The notes beneath the pieces are model-generated. The model did not search any database. It was not told where the DNA came from and saw only the letters and a list, made by a program, of their open reading frames with translations. From Dasania sp. GY-MA-18 (GTDB lineage: Bacteria; Pseudomonadota; Gammaproteobacteria; Pseudomonadales; Dasaniaceae), in contig NZ_JANHAP010000005.1 of NCBI RefSeq assembly GCF_024734385.1, positions 186,001-250,000 on the forward strand: a stretch of 64,000 bases of DNA. The letters run 5' to 3'. How positions within the stretch are numbered: the stretch's first letter is position 1; each line of letters begins with the position of its first letter. Shown piece after piece: positions 27,321 to 36,235 of this stretch. The position numbers were made by a program, and so were the translations under genes.

Positions 27321-28115
27321 ATGAGCAAACAAGCCTTAAGCCTATACGCCCAAGTGGAAGCCACGGAAGCCGCCAATGCTGAAACCGTGCTGTTGCTACA
27401 CGGCTTATTTGGTATGGGGGTTAACTTGGGGGCGGTGGCCAAGGCTTTGGCAGCGCATTACCAAGTACACAGCCTGGACCTGCGCAACCATGGCCAGTCG
27501 CCCCACAGCGAGTGCATGGGCTATGAACTAATGGCCGCCGATGTGCTGGCCTATATGGATGTTCAGGGCATAGCCCAAGCCCATGTGCTGGGCCACTCTA
27601 TGGGTGGCAAGGTAGCCATGCAGCTGGCGCTATCGCAGCCGCAGCGCGTGAGCAAGTTGATAGTGGCTGATATTTCACCGGTAGCTTACGAGGCTAATCA
27701 TACGGATGTATTTGCGGGTTTAAATGCAGTCGATTTTGACACCATCAATAATCGCCGCGATGCCGAGGCGGTATTAGCTCAGCACGTACAAGAGCCAGCG
27801 GTAAGGCAGTTTTTGCTGCGCAATATGTACAGGGATGAGAACAAACGCTTTGCCTGGCGTATGAATGTAGCCGCCTTAGAGGCTAATTATGACGCGATTA
27901 AAGCAGGCCTTGAGCAAGAGGCAGTATTTGAAGGCGAAGTGTTATTTATTAAAGGCGAGCAGTCTGATTATATTTTACCCGAACACCGCGAGCGCATATT
28001 GCAACTGTTCCCTAAGGCTAGTGTAAAAGTGATACAAAACACTGGCCATTGGTTGCATGCTGAAAAACCGGCGGCGTTTAATTTGTTGTGCCTTAACTTT
28101 TTGGCGAAAAGTTAA
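27321..28115 (+). CDS. ybfF: Alpha/beta-hydrolase, YbfF-type esterase
   Basis: The 264-aa cytoplasmic hydrolase has an oxyanion segment LLLHGLFGMGVNLG, the nucleophile elbow GHSMGG (Ser), an acidic residue in the FIKGEQSDYI region, and the catalytic His in NTGHWLHAEKPAAF. Order and spacing match YbfF, an acyl-CoA/ester thioesterase-like enzyme of unclear physiological substrate. It is divergent from the lipoprotein-hisA pair. Confidence 0.85.
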   Translation: MSKQALSLYAQVEATEAANAETVLLLHGLFGMGVNLGAVAKALAAHYQVHSLDLRNHGQSPHSECMGYELMAADVLAYMDVQGIAQAHVLGHSMGGKVAMQLALSQPQRVSKLIVADISPVAYEANHTDVFAGLNAVDFDTINNRRDAEAVLAQHVQEPAVRQFLLRNMYRDENKRFAWRMNVAALEANYDAIKAGLEQEAVFEGEVLFIKGEQSDYILPEHRERILQLFPKASVKVIQNTGHWLHAEKPAAFNLLCLNFLAKS

Positions 28116-28121
28116 GGCAGC

Positions 28122-28266
28122 GGCAAGTGGCAAGCTTCAAGTGGCAAGAAAAATTAAGGCAGTGGCAAGCGATAAGCTTCAAGTGGCAAGAAAAATATTG
28201 ACTGAGTAGGTGAGGCTATCAAAATTATTAGCTTGCTGCTTGCTGCTTGCTGCTTGCTGCTTGCGC
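28122..28266. repeat. Short direct repeats and a gcttgct tandem
   Basis: The unit ttcaagtggcaagaaaaat occurs twice (about 28130 and 28178), each preceded by a 'ggcaagc' type stretch. After a short spacer, the heptamer gcttgct repeats about five times up to 28262. The heptamer array is complementary to the earlier ggcaagc units, so the region can fold back. It lies between two convergent genes. Confidence 0.75.
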
Positions 28267-28268
28267 TC

Positions 28269-29117
28269 CTAGCGCAACCTAATCCCCTGTTTTTCTATAT
28301 CAATAAGCTTTTTCTTATACAGCGTGCCACAGGCTTTTTTAAAGGCTTTTTTGCTCACCCCAAAAACTTTGTATATGGCCTCGGGTGGGCTTTTGTCGTT
28401 GAGTAGCATAAAGCCGTCGTTTTCTTTGAGTTTGTCTAAAATGCTTTGGCCTATGGCGTCGTGTTGCTGCTGGTTAAAGCCTATGGGGTTGAGGCTTAGG
28501 TCTATTTTGTTGTCGCTGCGTATTTTTTTGATGTAACCCGTGTGGCTTTGGCCTTTTTTAAGGGGCTGTATTAGCTCGTTGTCGTAGAGTAGGCCGAAGC
28601 ATTGGTGGTTGATTATGGCTTTGTAGCCCAGCTCGGTTTTTTCGGCGATCAGTAAGTTTACTTTTTCGCCGTCTTTAAAATTGTGCTCGTCGTCGCTGAG
28701 CAAGTGATCTAAGCGGGTGGAGGCGGTAAGGCGATTTTTTTTATCCAAATAGACTTTGGCCAATACGTGGCGGCCCACTTGTAGCTCGAACTGTTGCTCG
28801 GCAAAGGGAATAAATAAATCTTTAGGCAGGCCCCAATCTAAAAAGCCGCCTACGTTAGTGACATCGGCTACTTGTAGCCAGGCGATTTCGCCTAGCTGGG
28901 CTTTAGGTTTGAGGGTGGTGGCAGCCAGTTCGCCTTCGGCATCTAAATACACAAATACCTCTATATTTTCGCCCACTACTAGGCTGGGGGTATTGGCGGT
29001 GGCGGTGAGTAAGATGGAGCCCAGTGGGCCACCATCTAACATGGCACCTACGGCGTTAATTTTACTAATGCTGAGGGTGTTGGTTTTGCCGATTTGTACG
29101 GTGCTGCTTTGGCCCAT
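28269..29117 (-). CDS. cvfB: CvfB-type S1-domain RNA-binding protein
   Basis: The 282-aa protein contains several S1-like OB folds. One includes FLDWGLPKDLFIPFAEQ, the classic CvfB signature, followed by a winged-helix C-terminus (SPPEAIYKVFGVSKKAFKKA). CvfB homologues bind RNA and influence virulence or translation in Gram-positives; their role in Gram-negatives is less clear. It is convergent with ybfF across the repeat region. Confidence 0.87.
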   Translation of the reverse strand: MGQSSTVQIGKTNTLSISKINAVGAMLDGGPLGSILLTATANTPSLVVGENIEVFVYLDAEGELAATTLKPKAQLGEIAWLQVADVTNVGGFLDWGLPKDLFIPFAEQQFELQVGRHVLAKVYLDKKNRLTASTRLDHLLSDDEHNFKDGEKVNLLIAEKTELGYKAIINHQCFGLLYDNELIQPLKKGQSHTGYIKKIRSDNKIDLSLNPIGFNQQQHDAIGQSILDKLKENDGFMLLNDKSPPEAIYKVFGVSKKAFKKACGTLYKKKLIDIEKQGIRLR

Positions 29118-29205
29118 GCTGTGCTCTATTTATGGCTATCAGTGTAAAAGCGCCATTCTACCGTAAAGCCGTTGGCGTTATTAGTGTTATCTGGGCGGGG
29201 CAGGG

Positions 29206-29943
29206 TTAGTTTATCGCGGGTAGTGGCCAGCCAAAATGTTGCAGCAGGGTGCTCATGCTTTCATCTAGGCTGGCCTGTAGGGTTAAGGGCTGTTGGCTAA
29301 CGGGGTGGGGTAAGCGGATTTCGGTGCAGGCTAATAGTAGCCGATGGCAGTTAAACTGTTGCTGAAAAAAACGGTTGTGTACGCCCTTGCCGTGTTTGGC
29401 ATCACCTATGATGGGGTGGCCCAGGTGTTTTAGGTGGCGGCGGATTTGGTGTTTGCGGCCGGTTTCTGGCTGTACCTGCACCAGCGAGTAGCGGCTGTGC
29501 GGGTAGCGATCTACGCAGTAGGGCAGCTCTATGGTGGCCAGCCTTTGGTAGTGGCTGATGGCCTCTTGCGCGGGTTTGTCGCGGCGGCTTTTTTTATCGC
29601 TGATTTTATCCAGCTTTTCTTTTAAAGGGTGGTCTACGCTGCCTTGCTCGGGGGCGTAGCCGCGCACTACTGCCCAATAGGTTTTGCTCACAGTTTTATC
29701 GTGAAAGCATAGGCTAAGCTGGCGGGCTATGGCGGAGCTTAGGGCAAAGATCAACACGCCCGAGGTGGGTTTATCTAGCCGGTGTATAGGGTAGACATGC
29801 TGGCCTAGTTGGTCGCGCAGCATTTGCAGGGCAAAGCGGGTTTCGTGGCGGTCTATCATGCTGCGGTGTACTAATAAGCCCGAGGGTTTATTAATGGCGA
29901 CTAGGTATTCATCCTGGTAGATGATTTCCAGTTCATCACTCAT
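29206..29943 (-). CDS. truC: tRNA pseudouridine(65) synthase
   Basis: The 245-aa RluA-family enzyme has the catalytic Asp in HRLDKPTSG. The TruC type is supported by the N-terminal LEIIYQDEYLVAINKPSG, the compact length without an S4 domain, and GRKHQIRRHLKHLGHPIIGD. It isomerises U65 in tRNA. Its start overlaps the end of the MFS transporter gene by eight bases. Confidence 0.9.
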   Translation of the reverse strand: MSDELEIIYQDEYLVAINKPSGLLVHRSMIDRHETRFALQMLRDQLGQHVYPIHRLDKPTSGVLIFALSSAIARQLSLCFHDKTVSKTYWAVVRGYAPEQGSVDHPLKEKLDKISDKKSRRDKPAQEAISHYQRLATIELPYCVDRYPHSRYSLVQVQPETGRKHQIRRHLKHLGHPIIGDAKHGKGVHNRFFQQQFNCHRLLLACTEIRLPHPVSQQPLTLQASLDESMSTLLQHFGWPLPAIN

Positions 29944-31117
29944 GGCTGGCAGTGGCGGCTTGTCCTTTGGCCAAGCGTAGCTCTCGTACCACCCAGCTAA
30001 TATAAATGCAGCCTATCACTATGCCCAAGATCCAAGCGGCGCTGTAGCCAAACAGGGTGAGCATAATACCGCCAGCGATGGGTGCAGACATACGGCCCAG
30101 TGCCGAGATAGAGGTGGCAGTGCCCATCATGCGGCCGCGTATGGCTTCGGGGGTGCGCTGTGAGAGTAGTGAGTTGAGCACGGGCATGCAGAAGGTGGCA
30201 CCGGTAATGGCCACAAAAAAGGCGGTGACTATGCCGGTTTCGCTTTGAAAAAACAGGGCAATGCTGTAGCCCAGTATTAAGCCCAATATGCCGGTGGCCA
30301 GCAGTTTTAATTCGCCTATGTGTTTGACTAGGCGGCCCATTAAGCCGCCCTGTATTAATACCGCAACCACCCCTTGGGCACCAAATACATAGCCGGTTTC
30401 CTTAGGGCCCCAGCCCAGCATGGCGGCTACCCATAAAGGGAAAATATAGCCCATGAGGCTAACGCTGTGGTTGTGTAAAAAGTATTGCAGGCACAGCCAG
30501 CGGTTGCCGGTTTGTTTCATCATGCCGTATAGCGAGCTTTTGTCGGCAGGCTGCTGGGCTTTTAATAAGCGCTGCTCGGGGCTTAGGCTTTCTTTTAAGA
30601 AGATAAAGCCCGCCAGCATGGCAGCGAGTGATAAACCGGCAGCAACCAGCGAGGGCAGTACTAGGTTGTAGTGGTCGCCAGCTAAGAGGCCGCCCAAAAA
30701 GGGGCCTATGGTCATGCCTATACCAAAGGCAGCGCCTATGGCACCCATGCCCTTGGCGCGGTTTTCGCTGGTGGTGATGTCGGCGACAATGGCGGCGGCG
30801 ATACCGAAGTTACCCGCCATGACCCCGCCTAGGGCGCGGGCAAAAAAGATGCTCCAATAACTGTCGGCCTGTGCCAGCAGCCCGTAACCCACGGCGCCGC
30901 CAAATAGGCAAAACAGCATAATGGGTTTGCGGCCCCATTTGTCGCTGAGTTTGCCCCAAAAAGGGCCGCAAATGCCGGAGCAGACAGAGTAAACGGCGAT
31001 CAACACGCCTATATCAAAACTGCTAAGACCTATCTCTAAGCCTATAAAGGGCAGTATGGGGATGACGATGCCAAATCCAATAAGGTCGATAACTACGGTA
31101 AGAAACAGAATGGGCAT
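29936..31117 (-). CDS. MFS transporter of the TetA/drug:H+ antiporter type
   Basis: The 393-aa protein has 12 predicted transmembrane helices. The start DLIGFGIVIPILPF and the loop motif GKLSDKWGRKP are typical of the tetracycline-efflux-like group (DHA1). Members export drugs or metabolites with proton antiport. No TetR-type repressor is next to it, so a resistance role is not implied. It overlaps truC by eight bases. Confidence 0.85.
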   Translation of the reverse strand: MPILFLTVVIDLIGFGIVIPILPFIGLEIGLSSFDIGVLIAVYSVCSGICGPFWGKLSDKWGRKPIMLFCLFGGAVGYGLLAQADSYWSIFFARALGGVMAGNFGIAAAIVADITTSENRAKGMGAIGAAFGIGMTIGPFLGGLLAGDHYNLVLPSLVAAGLSLAAMLAGFIFLKESLSPEQRLLKAQQPADKSSLYGMMKQTGNRWLCLQYFLHNHSVSLMGYIFPLWVAAMLGWGPKETGYVFGAQGVVAVLIQGGLMGRLVKHIGELKLLATGILGLILGYSIALFFQSETGIVTAFFVAITGATFCMPVLNSLLSQRTPEAIRGRMMGTATSISALGRMSAPIAGGIMLTLFGYSAAWILGIVIGCIYISWVVRELRLAKGQAATASHE

Positions 31118-31202
31118 GTAGGCGTTTATTATGTGTTAATGATAAAAGCCGCAAGCATAAGCAGTTTGTGCTGACATTGCCAGCCTACAGTGCGTTTTGA
31201 CT

Positions 31203-31832
31203 TTATGGCTGCGGTTTAGTGGGGGAGCCTGGGCATTGGTGGCTGAATTGCCCCGGTGCTTGATTACCCAGTTGGCTGAGCATTGCGCTGAGTTCGGCGC
31301 TGGGTAGTTCTATCAACAGTTGTACATCAGCACCGTAGCTGGCCTCGATGATGCGGCCTTGAACTTTGTCGGTGAGGTGGCGCACTATGGCTTCGCAGGG
31401 GTAGCTACACTGCAAGCTGAGCTGGCTAAGGGGGATGTGCCGCTGCAGGCTGAGTTGTTCGCTCGCCTGTTGCACGGCTGCCGAATAGGCGCGTACCAGG
31501 CCGCCAGCGCCCAAGCGGGTGCCACCAAAATAGCGCACCACCACGGCCATGATATTGCCGATTTGGCGGTATTGCAGCACTTGCAGCATGGGCTTGCCAG
31601 CGGTGCCCGAGGGCTCGCCGTCGTCGCTGGCGGCCATGCTGTCGGGGTTTTGCGGATTGCCTATCACATAGGCCCAACAGTGGTGGCTGGCGTCGGGGTA
31701 TTGCTGCCTGAGCTGTTCTAAAAACGCCAGCGCCTCGGCGCGGGAGCTTACCGGTTGCAGGTAGCAAATAAAGCGGCTGCGTTTTTCTTCTAGTTCAAAA
31801 CGCAGCGCTGACTGTGGAATCAAGTAAGACAC
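31203..31832 (-). CDS. yigZ: YigZ/IMPACT family protein
   Basis: The 209-aa protein has an N-terminal UPF0029 domain with SRFICYLQPVSSRAEALAFL, the HHCWAYVIG stretch and the strongest family signature VVRYFGGTRLGAGGLVRAYS. A C-terminal DUF1949 domain of about 60 residues follows. Members may act on translation or proteins, but the exact biochemical role is not fixed. A large plus-strand frame over this gene is a shadow. Confidence 0.9.
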   Translation of the reverse strand: MSYLIPQSALRFELEEKRSRFICYLQPVSSRAEALAFLEQLRQQYPDASHHCWAYVIGNPQNPDSMAASDDGEPSGTAGKPMLQVLQYRQIGNIMAVVVRYFGGTRLGAGGLVRAYSAAVQQASEQLSLQRHIPLSQLSLQCSYPCEAIVRHLTDKVQGRIIEASYGADVQLLIELPSAELSAMLSQLGNQAPGQFSHQCPGSPTKPQP

Positions 31833-31858
31833 AATATGGTTGTTAGGCTAAAACTGAT

Positions 31859-33412
31859 TTAGATGGCGGCAGCTACACTGGCGTTTTCGCTAGGGCTTTG
31901 CTGCTGGCTGGCTAGGGTAGCGAATTCTACATAAAATTGTGAGCCTTTATTAGGTTCGCTGCGGGCATGTATTTTGGCATCTACTAATTCGCAGTACTGC
32001 TTGCATAGCGCTAGCCCTAGGCCGGTGCCGCCATAGCGGCGGGTGGTGGAGGTGTCGGCCTGTATAAAGGGATCAAACACCACGCTTAATTGCTCTTCGT
32101 TCATACCTATGCCGGTGTCGCTGACGACAAACTGTACACGCTCGGGCTGTGCTTCATCGTAAAGTACTTGTAAATGAATATCGCCGTGCTGGGTAAATTT
32201 GCAGGCATTGCTAAGCAGGTTAAAAAATATTTGCCGGAACTTGGTGATGTCGCTATAGAGGTTGGGGGCGGTTTGGCTATTATCAAAAAATAATTGGTTT
32301 TCGCCTTTTTTAGCCAGTGGCCGTATGGTGTTAATGACCTCTTGCAGGATTTGATTGGGGTTAAAGGCCTCTTTGTATATGGTCATATTGCCGGACTCAA
32401 TTTTAGAGAAGTCCAGCACATCGTTAATTTGGTTGAGCAGGTGGCGGCCTGCGTATAGCACTTTTACTAAGTCTTTAGCTTGTTCATCTTGGTCTATTTC
32501 GCCGCGCTGTAAATCTTCTAACATCATTTCGCTATAGCCTATGATGGCGTTGAGCGGGGTGCGCAACTCGTGGCTGATGTTGGCCAAAAAATCACTCTTG
32601 GCGCGGTTGGCTTGGTCGGCTTGAGTTTTGGCGGTGTGTACTTCGTACATGGCCCGCTTCATTTTGGCGGACATAATATTAAAGGACTCTGCCACGGCCC
32701 CCAGCTCATCTTTATTTTTAATGGGTATGCGGTAATCAAAATTACCATTGCCAATAATAATCGCCCCCTGCTTGAGGCGGTTGAGTTCGCTGTTGGTATA
32801 GCGTATTAAAATAACCCCCAGGCCTATGGTGAGTATGATGGAGATAAAAAACACCACGATGGTAATGCGGTTGGTGACTTTTTCGGTTTTACTCATTTCA
32901 ATGTTTTGGCTTTCAGCTATATCAATAAGCGCGTCTTTTTGAATTTGCAATAGGCTTAATAGCTGTTGGTATTGAATGGTGCTGTGATCGGGGTCGAAAT
33001 ATTGCGCATTGCTGGCTGTGCCTCTATAAAAGTCTTCCCAATATTGGCTGAGCTGGCTGAACTGCTGCCACAGTAGTTGGTAATTGTCGGTGCTGGTCGA
33101 GTTGGCAAACTGACCTAGTTTTTTTAAGTCGTTTTGCAGTTGTTTGATGCCCGCTAACGCCTGGGTGATTTCTGGCAGGCTTATGGACTGCCCTGCAGTT
33201 TGCTGTAGGGAGTGATGAAGTAAAACGGTTCTGTAAAAGCTATCTAAATTTTGTTTGATCGAGGAAACTTCCAGCTGACCCTGTACCGCTTGTTGTAGTT
33301 TTTTAATACTGGCTTTACGGGTGTTATTGCTCCAAGAGTCGGTGCCCACGTTGATGGAAAACAACACGAGAATAGTAATAATAGCTAGGGTTAGGCGCTC
33401 GCGTAGATTCAT
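31859..33412 (-). CDS. Membrane sensor histidine kinase
   Basis: The 517-aa kinase has a first membrane segment (LTLAIITILVLFSINVG), a helical periplasmic sensor of about 155 residues and a second membrane segment (ITIVVFFISIILTIGLGVIL). These are followed by HAMP, HisKA (DFLANISHELRTPLNAIIGY) and HATPase_c (VSDTGIGMNEEQ, GGTGLGLALCKQY). The ATG at 33412 is chosen; a longer frame runs into the downstream edge of the receiver gene. It lies 19 bases after the CheY-like gene in an operon of three signalling genes. Confidence 0.88.
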   Translation of the reverse strand: MNLRERLTLAIITILVLFSINVGTDSWSNNTRKASIKKLQQAVQGQLEVSSIKQNLDSFYRTVLLHHSLQQTAGQSISLPEITQALAGIKQLQNDLKKLGQFANSTSTDNYQLLWQQFSQLSQYWEDFYRGTASNAQYFDPDHSTIQYQQLLSLLQIQKDALIDIAESQNIEMSKTEKVTNRITIVVFFISIILTIGLGVILIRYTNSELNRLKQGAIIIGNGNFDYRIPIKNKDELGAVAESFNIMSAKMKRAMYEVHTAKTQADQANRAKSDFLANISHELRTPLNAIIGYSEMMLEDLQRGEIDQDEQAKDLVKVLYAGRHLLNQINDVLDFSKIESGNMTIYKEAFNPNQILQEVINTIRPLAKKGENQLFFDNSQTAPNLYSDITKFRQIFFNLLSNACKFTQHGDIHLQVLYDEAQPERVQFVVSDTGIGMNEEQLSVVFDPFIQADTSTTRRYGGTGLGLALCKQYCELVDAKIHARSEPNKGSQFYVEFATLASQQQSPSENASVAAAI

Positions 33413-33431
33413 AGTATGGGCTTTTGGGTTT

Positions 33432-33809
33432 TTATATTTGGTAGTTTTTTTCGTGGTAGCGGCCAAGTAAACCCAATAAAGCATTAAAGTCTACGGGCTT
33501 GGTAGCGTAGTCATTGCAGCCTGCCGCTAGAGCTTTTTCTTTATCGCCTTCAAAAGCGTGGGCGGTAAGAGCGATTATGGGTAGGCTGGGAAATAATTGT
33601 TTAATTTCTTTACTGGCAGTCCAACCATCTTTTATGGGCAGCTCCATGTCCATTAAAATGATATGGGGTTTCAGTTGCTTGGTGATGGTGACGGCATCTT
33701 CACCATTGATTGCCGAAATCACATGGTAGCCTCTGCGTTGTAGCCGCCGCGAAAGCATATCGCGGTTCATCTCGTTATCTTCAACTAATAAAATAGTGTC
33801 CATAGTCAT
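33432..33809 (-). CDS. Single-domain response regulator (CheY-like)
   Basis: The 125-aa product is one receiver domain: ILLVEDNEMNRDMLSRRL at the acidic pocket, the phospho-acceptor Asp in IILMDMELPIKDGW, and a Lys in YATKPVDF. With no output domain, it probably relays phosphate between the neighbouring kinase and another protein, or acts by protein contact. It lies between the cyclase and kinase genes with 18-19 base gaps. Confidence 0.9.
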   Translation of the reverse strand: MTMDTILLVEDNEMNRDMLSRRLQRRGYHVISAINGEDAVTITKQLKPHIILMDMELPIKDGWTASKEIKQLFPSLPIIALTAHAFEGDKEKALAAGCNDYATKPVDFNALLGLLGRYHEKNYQI

Positions 33810-33827
33810 GGGGCTATTGTGTTCCTA

Positions 33828-35318
33828 TTAAGGTATGGCGGCATCATTCAGTTGATAGATATTAATTGCCGCTAAAATACCTTTGGCCTGTATGGTTTGG
33901 CTTTGGCCTATGGAGAGTATGGCGGTGGAGTCGGCAAGAGTGGATTCAGAAATAAGAATTTTGCCCGCTGGGCAGGCATCTTCTATGCGGGCGGTTTGAT
34001 TAACGGTGTGGCCCACTACGCCGTATTTAGTGCGTTTTAGTGAGCCTATATTGCCTGCGATAACGGGGCCGGTATTAATGCTAATGCCCATTTGTATAGC
34101 GGGTAGGTTCTCTTTAAGGTTTTGCTGGTTGATGGCGTCCATGGCTTTTTGCATGGCCAGTGCGCATTGTATGGCCCTGTCGCTATCGTCTTCGCGATTA
34201 ATGGGGGCACCGAATATGGCCAGTATGGCGTCACCAATAAATTCGTTAACCGTGCCGTTGTGGCGCATGATAATTTCAGACATGGCCCCCAAATAATTAT
34301 TGAGCAAACGCACCACTTGTTGCGGCGGCAGTTGCTCGGCTATGGTGGTGAAACCGCGTATGTCGGCCATCATAATGGTGGCTTTGCACTGGCTGCCGCC
34401 CAGGTCTAAGGCATCGGGGTTTTCTAATAGGGTGTCGGCAATTTCTTCTGATACGTAGCGGCCAAAAATTTTGCGGATAAATTTTTGATTTTTTTCTAGC
34501 TCTTGCCGGTATAGCTGCTCTTTATCTAACCAGCGTTTGCGCTCTACGCCGGCGCTAATACGTGCTTTTAATAACACGGGGTTAATGGGTTTGAATAAAA
34601 AGTCTTCGGCGCCGGCCTCTATGCAGCGTATAACTCGCTCGGTGTCTTTATTGCCCGAAACCACAATCACGGGTATGGCACGCCATTTGTGGTGTTGTTT
34701 TAGCCTGGCCAGTAACTCGTGGCCATCCATTTCAGGTAGGATTAAATCTAGCAGTATTAAATCTACCGCTTGGTACTCTAATAGGGCTAGCATTTCTAGG
34801 CCGGATGCTGCCTCTAACACTTGATGTTGGTCGCGCAGTAAATGGCGGCGGATTAGCTCGCGGCTTTCGCGCTGATCATCAACAATTAAGATGCTGCCGC
34901 TGGTTACTTTTTTGGTGCTGGGGTAGGGGGTATTGGTATTAATTTGGTGTTGGTTGTCAAACTCTAGTAGTTGCAGGGTGAGGCGATCGATATGCTCTAA
35001 CTGTTGCTGTGATTTTTCGTCTACTTGCTGTTCTTCTTGTATTAGCTCTATATAGCCCTGTAGGGTGCCGATCAGGTTTCTGAGGTCGTGCCAGATTTTT
35101 TGGTATTCGGGTATGGCGCCGCGTTGCTGTTGTAGGCTGAGGTTTTCTAATTTTTCGGCGGCGATTAATAGCTTACTAAAATCGCTGTGTATAACACCGT
35201 GCTGTTGGTATTGATTGCTGTAGAGCTCGGTGGTGGCATTAACAATTAGGCGTGCAGTTGCCGGCCAATTCTTGGACGGTTTGTTAGCAGCAAAGCCACT
35301 GCGTGAGGATGTGTTCAT
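33828..35318 (-). CDS. Receiver-domain class III adenylate/guanylate cyclase
   Basis: The 496-aa protein has a helical N-terminus resembling a HisKA-like dimer segment (IWHDLRNLIGTLQGYIEL). Next come a receiver domain (SILIVDDQRESRELIRRHL; Asp in LILLDLILPEMDG) and a C-terminal class III cyclase domain with metal-binding aspartates in MMADIRGFTTIAEQ and EFIGDAILAIFGAP. The domain order recalls CyaC-type regulated cyclases. It should make cAMP (or cGMP) when its receiver is phosphorylated by the kinase of this operon. The Crp-family gene directly opposite would be a natural reader; that link is inference from position. Confidence 0.87.
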   Translation of the reverse strand: MNTSSRSGFAANKPSKNWPATARLIVNATTELYSNQYQQHGVIHSDFSKLLIAAEKLENLSLQQQRGAIPEYQKIWHDLRNLIGTLQGYIELIQEEQQVDEKSQQQLEHIDRLTLQLLEFDNQHQINTNTPYPSTKKVTSGSILIVDDQRESRELIRRHLLRDQHQVLEAASGLEMLALLEYQAVDLILLDLILPEMDGHELLARLKQHHKWRAIPVIVVSGNKDTERVIRCIEAGAEDFLFKPINPVLLKARISAGVERKRWLDKEQLYRQELEKNQKFIRKIFGRYVSEEIADTLLENPDALDLGGSQCKATIMMADIRGFTTIAEQLPPQQVVRLLNNYLGAMSEIIMRHNGTVNEFIGDAILAIFGAPINREDDSDRAIQCALAMQKAMDAINQQNLKENLPAIQMGISINTGPVIAGNIGSLKRTKYGVVGHTVNQTARIEDACPAGKILISESTLADSTAILSIGQSQTIQAKGILAAINIYQLNDAAIP

Positions 35319-35584
35319 ATAGCCACCATGCTAATGATTTTTTTAGTATTGTTTTGTGTCTGGCCGCTATCACTGGGCAAGCGCGATTAAGTATATCCTA
35401 GTATCCCCAAAGCGGTAGTACCGTAATGGGGTATTAAGTAAGTGAAAACTGGCATTGTGCTAAGGCTGTGTTATATTTTTGGGCACGAAAAAGTTGCAGT
35501 AGCTATTATTTAAAGGCTTGCGTTCAAGGGATGGCCGTATGTGCTTAGCCTTGAGAATAACAATTATAATAAGTGGTAATAATA

Positions 35585-36235
35585 ATGATTCTCGGAAAAC
35601 TGGATATTTTCAAGGGCTTAAATCCGCAGGAGCTAGCATTAATGGCGGATAAAGTGGTAGTGCGCACTTATGCTAAAAACACCGTGGTGATTAATGAGGG
35701 GGATTATGCCGATGCCCTGTATATTATTAACTCGGGTAGGGTAAAGGTGTACTGCAGCGATAAAGCCGGTAAAGAATTTATTATGAATACTATGAAGGCT
35801 GGCGAGCATTTTGGTGAGCTGGCGCTATTGGATGATGACAAGCGTTCGGCTTCGGTGCGCACCTTAGATAAATCCAATTTTTGCATTATCTATAAAGAAG
35901 ACTTTAACCGTGTATTAGACGAGCAGCCCAATATTGCCAAGGTATTAATACGCAATCTTGCCCGCAGGGTGCGTAAGCTTACCCACGACGTGAAACTACT
36001 GGCCTTGCAGGATGTTTATGGCCGAGTGGTTAATGTGCTTAATGATCTGGCGGCGCCTAGGGATGCGATTAGCTCGATTATCCCTGACAAACTCACCCAA
36101 CAAGATATTGCCGATAGGGTGGGGGCCTCCCGTGAGATGGTGGCCCGTATACTGAAAGACTTGGTGGCGGGTGATTATATTAGCTTTGAAGGCCGACAAA
36201 TTATTATTCACGGCCGTTTGCCCGCCGAGTATTAG
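35585..36235 (+). CDS. Crp/Fnr-family transcription regulator
   Basis: The 216-aa regulator has an N-terminal cyclic-nucleotide-binding barrel (NEGDYADALYIINSGRVKVY; phosphate cassette FGELALLDDDKRSASV). The cassette keeps the Glu and Arg that bind cyclic nucleotide. A C-terminal helix-turn-helix follows (LTQQDIADRVGASREMVARI). There is no Fnr-like cysteine set. The ATG at 35585 is preferred. It faces the cyclase operon divergently across 266 bases, and its stop overlaps the xseA stop on the other strand. Confidence 0.88.
   Translation: MILGKLDIFKGLNPQELALMADKVVVRTYAKNTVVINEGDYADALYIINSGRVKVYCSDKAGKEFIMNTMKAGEHFGELALLDDDKRSASVRTLDKSNFCIIYKEDFNRVLDEQPNIAKVLIRNLARRVRKLTHDVKLLALQDVYGRVVNVLNDLAAPRDAISSIIPDKLTQQDIADRVGASREMVARILKDLVAGDYISFEGRQIIIHGRLPAEY

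Noticed and set aside
28228-28262. Possible CRISPR-like array of gcttgct units
   Set aside because: Units are seven bases without spacers and no cas gene is near. It is a simple tandem repeat.
31320-31721. 133-aa plus-strand frame
   Set aside because: Shadow of yigZ on the opposite strand.
33413-33484. N-terminal extension of the histidine kinase
   Set aside because: It would overlap the receiver gene, and the ATG at 33412 begins right at the first membrane segment.
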